Assembly (NCBI GenBank): GCA_013314865.1
Contig: JABUEV010000061.1
Location: 1-9,632, forward strand
Length of the DNA stretch: 9,632 bases
Origin: Bacteroidales bacterium
GTDB lineage: Bacteria > Bacteroidota > Bacteroidia > Bacteroidales > VadinHA17
Reading direction: 5' to 3'
The position numbers and the translations under genes were made by a program. Positions 1 to 6,682 of this stretch are shown here, in pieces. The notes beneath the pieces are model-generated. The model did not search any database. It had not been told where the DNA came from and was given only the letters and a program-made list of their open reading frames with translations. Position 1 is the first letter of the stretch; each line of letters begins with the position of its first letter.

Positions 1-588
1 GATTGACATCAGCCTGTTCTCTCTGCCGAACTGGTCATCCTGCAACGAATAGATTATATCGAACCCGCTGACCCAGCTTATTACCAGTAATGAAAACAAT
101 ACCGGAAGTGTATGAAATTTGCCTGTTACTGAGATATATGCACCGACAGGAGCAAGACTCAAGCCAAGTCCCAGAATGAAATGGCAGAGCAAAGTGAATC
201 TTTTTGTAAGACTGTAGCCCAGTATTATTGCCAGGGCAACAGGTGACAGAATCAGGGTGAGGCGGTTTATCAAGCCGGCAGATACTATAAAGAGAATGGA
301 ATTGATGACAACAAAAAATGTGGCTGACCTGACATCTATTTTACCTGACGGTATTTCCCTGGAGCTTGTCCTGGGGTTCAGAGCGTCATAATACCTGTCG
401 GCGATGCGGTTAAATCCCATGGCCGCATTGCGGGCAAAAATCATACAAAGAACAACAAGAACAAGTATTTGCCAGCTGAAACTTTTTCCCCCTACCGTAA
501 CCCCTAAAGCAAAACCTGTGAATGCGAAAGGCATGGCAAAAACAGTGTGACTGAATTTTACCAGCGACAGGTAATCTTTTATTTTCAA
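1..588 (-). CDS. UbiA-family prenyltransferase, partial (C-terminus beyond left edge); UbiA/MqnP-like
   Basis: Integral membrane enzyme that would attach a polyprenyl chain to an aromatic acid in quinone biosynthesis. In this phylum it is most likely a menaquinone-pathway enzyme, possibly the futalosine-route type MqnP; that subtype is inference. I translated the reverse strand: 196 residues are visible and the frame is open at base 1, about two thirds of a usual 280-300 residue protein. The first Asp-rich motif is intact (N60-RIAD-RYYD68, then NPRT at 71-74), with YSLTKR at 125-130 and LAPVGAY at 145-151. The second motif reads QDDQFG (183-188), with Gly188 where the family usually has Asp. 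Several hydrophobic helices are evident (about 39-55, 90-107, 110-126, 137-153, 161-177). I chose the TTG at 588 because it gives the typical KIKDYLSLVKFSHT opening and has an AAGGGGAG purine run just upstream; another TTG at 606 is possible. It lies 75 bases after pheT, probably co-transcribed. Confidence 0.88.
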   Translation of the reverse strand, partial: MKIKDYLSLVKFSHTVFAMPFAFTGFALGVTVGGKSFSWQILVLVVLCMIFARNAAMGFNRIADRYYDALNPRTSSREIPSGKIDVRSATFFVVINSILFIVSAGLINRLTLILSPVALAIILGYSLTKRFTLLCHFILGLGLSLAPVGAYISVTGKFHTLPVLFSLLVISWVSGFDIIYSLQDDQFGRENRLMSI

Positions 589-663
589 ACTCCCCTTGTT
601 TGTCAATTAACAGAGTTTATTCTGAACTGTGAAACACTGATTTTATCTCTGAAAATAGTTGCA

Positions 664-3120
664 TTACCTGATTTTAGCTCCCAGTTCCGATTCAAAAACC
701 CTTATGAGATTATTCATTACCTTATCTATGTCTTTATCGGTAAGTGTTTTACGGTCATCCCTGAGAATGAAGCTGACTGCATAGGATTTTTTATCTTTTC
801 CAAGAGTTTCGCTTTCATAAACATCGAAAAGCTCGACATCTCTTAAAAGATTTTTTTCAGTTTTCAATGCCAGTTCACGTATCCTTGTAAACTTAACCTC
901 CTTGTCTATAAGAAGGGCGAGGTCACGCCTTACCCAGGGATACTTCGGAAGTTCGCTGAACTGTATTTTGTTTTTGCCTGACAGCCGGAGCAGAAGGTCC
1001 ATGTCTATATTACAGTAAAAGACATCCTGTTCCAGATCGAACATAGAAAGATATTTCCGGGAGATTTTACCGGCTTCAGCAAGAAGCTGGCTGTTAATGG
1101 AGTAAGTTACGGATTCGCTGAAATAAGATTTATTGCTTTCAGCGAGCGTCAATGAAAAGCCGTTTATTCCCAGTCTCGACAAAACCATTTCAGCCGCCGA
1201 TCTGATATGGAAGAAATCAACCTTCCCCGGCTTGTTATTCCAGCTTTGCTTTCCTGAATTGCCTGTCAGAAATAATGCAAGGCTGAATCTCTCCTCGAAG
1301 TTTTCGGTAATTTCTGAAGTTTTTGCTCCTTTTTTCCTGAAATAGCAGTTCCCAAATTCATACATTTTAAGGTCGGTAACCTGCCGGTTTATATTTCTGG
1401 CTATTGATTGCAATCCTCCATGGAGGAGTGACTGCCTCATTACGTTAAGGTCTGAACTGAGAGGATTAGCAAGTCTGACAAGAGCATCGGGACTGAAATC
1501 GCTGTTGTCCTCGTACCATACGGCTGGATTCAGCGAGTTACACATTATTTCTGCAAATCCGTTTGATGAAAGAAGATCGGACAGGGTGTTTACCACCTTT
1601 TCCTTGTCAGGTTTTTCTATATACGACAGAGTTGAATTGACCTTGCTGTCAGTTTCAATATTGCTGTAGCCGTAAATCCTTAGAATTTCTTCAATTACAT
1701 CTGCTTCCTTTTTAACATCAACCCGGTAGGCAGGTATCTCCAGCAGTATCTCCTGATCATTTTCCTTCAGGAAATTCATGTCAAGCAAATCGAGAATTTT
1801 CCTGACTTTCTCTCTTTCGATTTTTTTACCTATCAGCCTTTCTATATTCCTGAAATTGACTAAAACTTCCGCATTCCGGATTTTTTCAGGGTAAATGTCG
1901 ATGACATCCGAGGATATTTCACCGCCTGCAATTTCCTTAATTAGCATCGCAGCTCTTTTAAGTGCCCATACAGTAATGTTGGGATCGGAGCCTCTTTCAA
2001 ACCTGAATGAAGCATCAGTCTGAAGTCCGTGCCTGCGTGAAGTTTTTCGGATTGAAACCGGATTGAAGCATGCACTTTCAAGAAATATGTTTCTTGTTGA
2101 TGAAGTTACTCCCGATTTAATGCCGCCGAAAACACCTGCGATACACATACCCTCTTTTTCATTGCATATCATTAAATCGCGCGAAGAAAGGCTTCTTTCT
2201 ACACCGTCGAGTGTGACAAACCTGGTTTTGTCCGGAAGATTTCTGATTATTACCTTTCTTCCATCTATCATGTCTGCATCAAATGAATGCAGTGGCTGAC
2301 CTATCTCACTCTGAACATAATTTGTAATGTCAACGACATTGTTTATGGGGTTAAGTCCGACTGCCCTCAGGCGGGTCTTCAGCCATTCAGGTGATTCAGA
2401 AACAGTTACATTGCTTATGGATAATCCCGAATATCTCCAGCAGTCAGCCTTGTTTTCTATTATTACCTCAAAAGGATTTTCATTGTTGTCGGGTCTGAAA
2501 TTATCTACGGAAGGAAGCTTTGCCCTGGCTTCAGAATTCATGTTCAGATTCATATAGGCTGCAAGGTCGCGTGCTACTCCAAAATGCGATCCGCTGTCAA
2601 TCCTGTTGGGAGTTAGACCAATTTCAAAAATATAATCCCTTGTGACTTTGAAATATTCGGATGCAGGAGTTCCGGGGACCGCACTTTCATCCAGTACCAT
2701 GATACCCTCATGAGAATCACCCAGCCCCAGTTCATCTTCTGCACATATCATTCCTTCAGATAGTTCTCCCCTGATCTTTGATATTTTTATCTCAAGGCTT
2801 TCGTTACCTTTCGAAATAACTGTACCTGGAAGGGCTACCGGCACCTTTTGCCCTGCAGATACATTCGGCGCTCCGCAGACAATATGAAGTGGTTCAGATT
2901 TGCCCACGTCAACAGTGGTAACAAATAGTCTGTCGGCAGATGGGTGCCTTTGGCAAGTCAGAACATGACCTATAACAACACCTTTTAGTCCTCCCGGAAC
3001 TGATTCCCACCATTCCGAGCCTTCAACTTCCAGCCCGATTCCTGTAAGTATTTCTGCTAGCTTTTCAGGTTCAGTTTCGATATTTAGATAATCCCTTATC
3101 CAGTTGTATGAGATTTTCAT
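664..3120 (-). CDS. pheT: Phenylalanyl-tRNA synthetase beta subunit
   Basis: Beta chain of the cytoplasmic alpha2-beta2 enzyme that charges tRNA-Phe. The beta chain carries tRNA-binding and editing domains. At 818 residues it has the normal bacterial length and every domain in order: an N-terminal EMAP/OB-fold tRNA-binding domain (about 39-150, with CGAPNV at 82-87), the B3/B4 editing domain (about 210-395, with IAGVFGG at 327-333 and SFRFERG at 371-377), B5 (about 412-482, with acidic residues in YRVDVKKEADVIEEILR), a catalytic-like core (about 500-720, with GFAEIMCNSL at 521-530) and a C-terminal FDX-ACB anticodon-binding domain (about 725-818, with KYPWVRRDLALL). The ATG start opens directly into the standard MKISYNWIRDYL. 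pheS is not adjacent, which is common in this phylum. It is divergent from surE and followed by the UbiA-family gene on the same strand. No frameshift or missing domain is apparent. Confidence 0.98.
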   Translation of the reverse strand: MKISYNWIRDYLNIETEPEKLAEILTGIGLEVEGSEWWESVPGGLKGVVIGHVLTCQRHPSADRLFVTTVDVGKSEPLHIVCGAPNVSAGQKVPVALPGTVISKGNESLEIKISKIRGELSEGMICAEDELGLGDSHEGIMVLDESAVPGTPASEYFKVTRDYIFEIGLTPNRIDSGSHFGVARDLAAYMNLNMNSEARAKLPSVDNFRPDNNENPFEVIIENKADCWRYSGLSISNVTVSESPEWLKTRLRAVGLNPINNVVDITNYVQSEIGQPLHSFDADMIDGRKVIIRNLPDKTRFVTLDGVERSLSSRDLMICNEKEGMCIAGVFGGIKSGVTSSTRNIFLESACFNPVSIRKTSRRHGLQTDASFRFERGSDPNITVWALKRAAMLIKEIAGGEISSDVIDIYPEKIRNAEVLVNFRNIERLIGKKIEREKVRKILDLLDMNFLKENDQEILLEIPAYRVDVKKEADVIEEILRIYGYSNIETDSKVNSTLSYIEKPDKEKVVNTLSDLLSSNGFAEIMCNSLNPAVWYEDNSDFSPDALVRLANPLSSDLNVMRQSLLHGGLQSIARNINRQVTDLKMYEFGNCYFRKKGAKTSEITENFEERFSLALFLTGNSGKQSWNNKPGKVDFFHIRSAAEMVLSRLGINGFSLTLAESNKSYFSESVTYSINSQLLAEAGKISRKYLSMFDLEQDVFYCNIDMDLLLRLSGKNKIQFSELPKYPWVRRDLALLIDKEVKFTRIRELALKTEKNLLRDVELFDVYESETLGKDKKSYAVSFILRDDRKTLTDKDIDKVMNNLIRVFESELGAKIR

Positions 3121-3155
3121 CTGTCAGTTACATTTCAAAAGTGCATATCAAGGTG

Positions 3156-3163
3156 CAAAAGTA
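3156..3163 (-). promoter_or_regulatory. Possible pheT promoter -7 element (TACTTTTG)
   Basis: On the reverse strand TACTTTTG matches the Bacteroidota -7 consensus TAnnTTTG and ends 35 bases before the pheT ATG, a sensible leader length. I do not see a good TTTG-type -33 element at the expected distance upstream, so this is a tentative call. A poorer variant (CACTTTTG) lies closer to the gene. Confidence 0.35.
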
Positions 3164-3198
3164 AACAATTTAAAAAAAGTAATATGAATAATACCTGC

Positions 3199-3231
3199 TT
3201 TATTCAACAAAACCGGATTTGTCTATCTTTG
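3199..3231 (+). promoter_or_regulatory. surE promoter of Bacteroidota type
   Basis: TATCTTTG at 3224-3231 matches the phylum's -7 element TAnnTTTG exactly and is followed by CAG, as often seen. A TTTA at 3199-3202 lies 21 bases upstream, where the TTTG -33 element is expected, so that box is imperfect. Transcription would start near 3236-3238, leaving an A-rich leader of about 12-14 bases before the ATG at 3250. This placement argues against the in-frame upstream ATG at 3184 being the surE start. Confidence 0.65.
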
Positions 3232-3249
3232 CAGTTAAACAAAACTTCT

Positions 3250-4032
3250 ATGGTGCTGGAAAGCAACGATAAACTGATCCTTCTGACCAATGATGACGGC
3301 TTGTATGCTGAAGGACTCAGAACACTGCTCAATATAATGGAAGAGTTTGGCAAAGTAGTTCTTGTATCAACCATTGAAAGTATGTCCGGTATGTCTCAGG
3401 CGCTTACCGTTAAGACGCCTTTGCGTGTCAAACTTCTTGAGGAGAATGAAAAACACAGGATCTATGCATGCAACGGAACTCCGACCGATAGTGTAAAACT
3501 AGCTATAAACCAGTTGCTTGAAAGAAAGCCTGACCGGGTTGTATCCGGAATTAACCATGGTGCTAACGCTTCTGTAAGTGTCCTTTATTCTGGCACAATG
3601 GCTGCAGCCATTGAAGGATGCCTGTACGGCATCAATTCTGTCGGATTTTCATTAAATGATTTTTCGCGAACGGCTGACTTTTCCCATTGCGGTAAGTACA
3701 TTCGCATGGTAATGCAGGCAATAGACAGGGAACCTCTTCCGGAAGGTATCTGCCTGAATGTCAATATCCCGGCAAAACCCGAAAATGAAATAAAAGGGAT
3801 TCTTGTGTGCCGCCAGGCGAAAGGAAGCTGGGTTGAAGAATTCCAGAAGCGAAAAGACCCGATGGGAAAGACATACTACTGGCTAACCGGAATATTCAAT
3901 AACCATGAACCTGACGCAACGGATACTGATGAATGGGCACTTGCAAATAATTATGTGTCGGTAGTGCCTGTAACAGTCGATATGACGGCACACTGGTATA
4001 TTGATAAGCTTAAAAGTACTTTTACTGAATGA
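3250..4032 (+). CDS. surE: 5'/3'-nucleotidase SurE
   Basis: Metal-dependent phosphatase that releases phosphate from 5'- and 3'-nucleoside monophosphates (and, in some homologues, short polyphosphate); probably cytoplasmic. The 260-residue product has the hallmark NDDG at 14-17, S46-G47 in a loop that usually reads QSG, SGINHGAN at 99-106 and YSGTMAAAIEG at 113-123. The expected metal ligands Asp15, Asp16, Ser46 and Asn102 are all present; they sit at a constant offset of seven from the ligands I recall for the Thermotoga enzyme (8, 9, 39, 95). I chose the ATG at 3250 over the in-frame ATG at 3184. The longer form would add 22 residues with no family counterpart, and its start lies upstream of the promoter-like TATCTTTG. 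No Shine-Dalgarno is visible, only an A-rich leader, which is normal for the phylum. It overlaps the next gene by four bases (ATGA). Confidence 0.95.
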   Translation: MVLESNDKLILLTNDDGLYAEGLRTLLNIMEEFGKVVLVSTIESMSGMSQALTVKTPLRVKLLEENEKHRIYACNGTPTDSVKLAINQLLERKPDRVVSGINHGANASVSVLYSGTMAAAIEGCLYGINSVGFSLNDFSRTADFSHCGKYIRMVMQAIDREPLPEGICLNVNIPAKPENEIKGILVCRQAKGSWVEEFQKRKDPMGKTYYWLTGIFNNHEPDATDTDEWALANNYVSVVPVTVDMTAHWYIDKLKSTFTE

Positions 4033-4328
4033 GCCGACCGGATAAATTTGACAGAACAACTACCGGCGCCTTGGCAGGATTTATTCTCCCGATTCTAACA
4101 GGATTGTTGATTTACCTGTTCTCATCAAAAGGCCTTAGCCTGTCAGATTATTTCACTAAAATTGTTACGGCTGATATCATTACTCACATTATATCACTTA
4201 GTGTTTTGCCGAATATTCTAATCTTTCTGGTTTTCAACCGGCTCGACATGCTTAAAGCATCCCGAGGAGTAGTTGGCATAACACTTTTCTGGGCTATAAT
4301 TGTTTTTGCAGTAAAATTTCTGGCATGA
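4029..4328 (+). CDS. Small three-helix membrane protein of unknown function
   Basis: I do not recognise a named family. The 99-residue product has three strongly hydrophobic segments (about 13-31, 46-68 and 80-98) joined by short polar loops, with a charged N-terminus (SRPDKFDRTTTG) and almost no tail after the last helix. By the positive-inside rule the topology is unclear: Arg/Lys occur both at the N-terminus and in the loop RLDMLKASRG between helices 2 and 3. It is very likely a real gene, because its ATG overlaps the surE stop (ATGA at 4029-4032) and its own stop overlaps the lpxB start in the same way (ATGA at 4325-4328), so it is wedged in a translationally coupled trio. Context hints at a role near lipid A or envelope assembly, but that is inference from position only. 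No catalytic motif is visible. Confidence 0.85.
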   Translation: MSRPDKFDRTTTGALAGFILPILTGLLIYLFSSKGLSLSDYFTKIVTADIITHIISLSVLPNILIFLVFNRLDMLKASRGVVGITLFWAIIVFAVKFLA

Positions 4329-5443
4329 GGTATTTTATAATCGCAGGAGAAAAGTCAGGTGATCTTCACGGTTCCAATCTTATCAGGGAGCTTCACAGGA
4401 CTGATCCTGATGCGGCTGTTTTCTGCTGGGGCGGCGACCTGATGCAGAAAGCCGGAGCTAAACTCCTTAAGCATTATGGAAAAACTTCTTTTATGGGATT
4501 CATGGCAGTTCTGAAAAACCTGCCAGCAATCACAAGAAATTTTAGTGAGTGTAAAAAACAACTGCTTGAGACCCGCCCTGACGTCGTTATTCTGATTGAC
4601 TACCCCGGATTCAACCTGAGGATTGCCCGGTTCGCAAAAAAAGCAGGTTTCAAGGTGTTTTACTATATTTCGCCAAAACTCTGGGCTTGGAGGGAAGGCA
4701 GGGTTAAGAAAATAAAAAAGTATATCGACAGAATGTATATTATTTTTCCGTTCGAAGTCGAATTTTACAGAAAACATGGCATTGAAGCTCATTATTTCGG
4801 AAATCCTCTGGTGGACGAGATAGAAAAACAGACTTCTATGATTTCTGAATCAATAGGAAAAAAGAGTATACAGGACACTGACAGCAGGCCGGTCATTGCA
4901 CTTCTGGCCGGAAGCAGGAGACACGAAGTTGAACTGGTTCTGCCGCGCATGCTTGAGGTAGTGAATCAATTCCCCGAATATCAGTTTGTTATTGCCGGCG
5001 TCAGTACCCTTCCGGAAGATCTGTATAAAAATATCACAGGCGAAATACCTGTAAAGCTGGTAATCGACAGAACTTATGAAGTCCTGGCAAATTCTACCGC
5101 TGCTCTCGTTACCTCGGGTACTGCTACACTCGAAACAGCATTAATGAATGTTCCTCAGGTCGTATGTTATAAGGGCGATTTCATCTCAATGCTTATCGCC
5201 TGGCTGGTGATAAGGGTTGATTATATCTCACTTGTAAATCTTATAATGGGTAAAGAGGTTGTAAAAGAGCTTGTCCAGTATTCCCTCAATAAAAAGAACC
5301 TGGCAAAAGAGCTGTTGTCAATCCTGCCCGGCAGTCCGGGAAGAGAAAAAATGCTTTCTGATTATGCCATGCTCAGGGAAAAACTTGGCAAACCTGGTGC
5401 CTCTTACAAAGTAGCGGAAGATATTGTCAAAAACTTGATCTGA
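4325..5443 (+). CDS. lpxB: Lipid-A-disaccharide synthase
   Basis: Membrane-associated GT19 glycosyltransferase that joins UDP-2,3-diacylglucosamine and lipid X into the tetra-acyl disaccharide 1-phosphate of the Raetz lipid A pathway, at the inner leaflet. The 372-residue protein has normal length and the family landmarks in order: AGEKSGDLHG (7-16), IDYPGFN (91-97, whose Asp92 matches the essential Asp of the E. coli enzyme), YISPKLWAWREGR (114-126), FPFE (141-144), GNPLVDEI (159-166), LAGSRRHEVE (194-203, the donor-binding GSR region), SGTATLETAL (264-273) and GKEVVKELVQ (309-318). Its presence indicates a lipopolysaccharide-bearing outer membrane. The start ATG overlaps the stop of the preceding small membrane protein by four bases. 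The other lpx genes are not in the window. Confidence 0.97.
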   Translation: MRYFIIAGEKSGDLHGSNLIRELHRTDPDAAVFCWGGDLMQKAGAKLLKHYGKTSFMGFMAVLKNLPAITRNFSECKKQLLETRPDVVILIDYPGFNLRIARFAKKAGFKVFYYISPKLWAWREGRVKKIKKYIDRMYIIFPFEVEFYRKHGIEAHYFGNPLVDEIEKQTSMISESIGKKSIQDTDSRPVIALLAGSRRHEVELVLPRMLEVVNQFPEYQFVIAGVSTLPEDLYKNITGEIPVKLVIDRTYEVLANSTAALVTSGTATLETALMNVPQVVCYKGDFISMLIAWLVIRVDYISLVNLIMGKEVVKELVQYSLNKKNLAKELLSILPGSPGREKMLSDYAMLREKLGKPGASYKVAEDIVKNLI

Positions 5444-5466
5444 CACAAACAGTTACTAATATATAA

Positions 5467-6651
5467 ATGACGCCTGGAAAGTATAAAATACTGAAATTAG
5501 TAATATTATTTATTTTCCTTCTTCAGAATTTTTTGACCGGACAGATATGGGTGAGGCTCCTTTCAGACAGCAGTCCGGAATCGGTAATTTTCACAGTTGA
5601 TGAAGGCAATTACGAAATTCGGTTTTTCGACGGCGAATCCATATCACTTGAAAGGCATGAACCTGTAGTAATTACCCGGTATAACGGCAGAATAGCTGTA
5701 AGGACAAGAAGCATGACAGGGTCTTTATGTGATTCTGTAATTTTCAAAGGGGTTACCGGCAGGGATATTTTTTCACTCAGGCTTACCGGTCAGAATCCTG
5801 TAAGGAGACTTTACAGCGGAGATCTTTTCTGTTCATCCGATCTGGGCACCATTATGTTAATAAATACATGTGACGTTGAGGATTACATTGCAGGTGTTGT
5901 GAGGACGGAAAGTGGTGCGGGAAGGAATATTGAATACACCAAAACTCAGGCATTGCTGGTTAGGACATACATGTACAAGTACATGTACAGGCATACTATG
6001 GACGGGTATAATCTTTGTGACCTGACACATTGCCAGGCATTTAACGGCATAACTGACGATCCGGTTATTTTAAGGGCAGCCCGCGAAACCAAAGGCCTGG
6101 TTATCCTCGACAGCAACAAGATTCCCGTAATTTCGGCATTTCATTCAAACTGCGGCGGAGAGACTGCTCAGCCCCGGGATGTATGGCTGTCAAATCATCC
6201 TTACCTTACAAATGTAAGGGATCCTTACTGCACTTCATCCAGAAGCGCCTCGTGGCACAGGACTATACCCCTGAGTGAATGGATTGACAATCTCAGAAAA
6301 CATGGTCTCAAAGCTGACTTATCAGATCCCTCTGTTCTGAATTTTTCTCAGCTGACCAGGATGTCGGATTACAGGGTCGGCAATTTTACAATTCCTCTCA
6401 GAATTTTAAGAGACGATTTCAAACTTCGTTCCACTTTTTTTTCTGTCACTGCCGACCACAGCAAGGTTCTGCTTAAAGGCCGGGGATATGGACACGGAGT
6501 CGGACTTTGCCAGGAGGGAGCAATGGTTATGGCTTCCAGGGGATTTAACTTCAGACAGATAATTGAGTTTTATTATACAGGCGTCCTTATTACAGACATC
6601 AAAAATGCACGCGATGAACATGGAAGGCCGTTTCCTCTGATTGAAAAGTAA
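5467..6651 (+). CDS. Secreted SpoIID/LytB-domain protein, putative peptidoglycan lytic enzyme
   Basis: The 394-residue product has a signal peptide: basic start (KYKILK), hydrophobic core LVILFIFLLQNFL, and likely cleavage between Gly25 and Gln26. After a beta-rich N-terminal part (about 30-125) comes the SpoIID/LytB (amidase-enhancer) fold: VEDYIAGVVRTESG at 137-150 with Glu148 at the position of the catalytic Glu of SpoIID lytic transglycosylases, QALLVRTY at 161-168, LCDLTHCQ at 183-190, HSNCGGET at 226-233 and GRGYGHGVGLCQEGA at 338-352. SpoIID proper trims denuded glycan strands during endospore engulfment; this Gram-negative context lacks sporulation genes, so the role is more likely general cell-wall turnover in the periplasm (inference). 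The Cys/His cluster could bind a metal. It starts 23 bases after lpxB, probably in the same transcript. A 12-base tandem duplication lies within it. Confidence 0.92.
   Translation: MTPGKYKILKLVILFIFLLQNFLTGQIWVRLLSDSSPESVIFTVDEGNYEIRFFDGESISLERHEPVVITRYNGRIAVRTRSMTGSLCDSVIFKGVTGRDIFSLRLTGQNPVRRLYSGDLFCSSDLGTIMLINTCDVEDYIAGVVRTESGAGRNIEYTKTQALLVRTYMYKYMYRHTMDGYNLCDLTHCQAFNGITDDPVILRAARETKGLVILDSNKIPVISAFHSNCGGETAQPRDVWLSNHPYLTNVRDPYCTSSRSASWHRTIPLSEWIDNLRKHGLKADLSDPSVLNFSQLTRMSDYRVGNFTIPLRILRDDFKLRSTFFSVTADHSKVLLKGRGYGHGVGLCQEGAMVMASRGFNFRQIIEFYYTGVLITDIKNARDEHGRPFPLIEK
5968..5991 (+). repeat. 12-base tandem duplication inside the SpoIID-domain gene
   Basis: TACATGTACA occurs at 5968-5977 and again at 5980-5989, making two 12-base units that differ at one base (AAG versus AGG at the end). 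They encode YMYK then YMYR (residues 168-175), on the helix following the conserved QALLVRTY. The core GTACATGTAC is also palindromic. It stays in frame, so it should not disrupt the gene. Confidence 0.8.
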
Positions 6652-6657
6652 ATTGTT

Positions 6658-6665
6658 TAAATTTG
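6658..6665 (+). promoter_or_regulatory. Possible internal promoter -7 element ahead of gldF (TAAATTTG)
   Basis: TAAATTTG matches TAnnTTTG and ends 17 bases before the gldF ATG at 6683, nearly the same spacing as the surE promoter has to its ATG. There is no convincing -33 box (a TTG lies at 6641-6643, too close), and AT-rich sequence produces such matches by chance. If real, gldFG could be transcribed separately from the lpxB block. Confidence 0.28.
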
Positions 6666-6682
6666 TCAATTTGCCTAAGGTT

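Noticed and set aside
589..663. Possible terminator between pheT and the prenyltransferase gene
   Set aside because: Only a five-base CAGAG/CTCTG pairing with a very long loop and no T-tract; the short gap fits co-transcription instead.
547..846. Forward open frame of 99 codons across the pheT-UbiA junction
   Set aside because: Antisense to the FDX-ACB domain of pheT and to the start of the prenyltransferase gene; composition (Phe/Ile-rich) fits a shadow frame.
4355..4792. Reverse-strand open frame of 145 codons
   Set aside because: Antisense to the conserved N-terminal half of lpxB, whose family motifs are unmistakable; no recognisable domain on the reverse strand.
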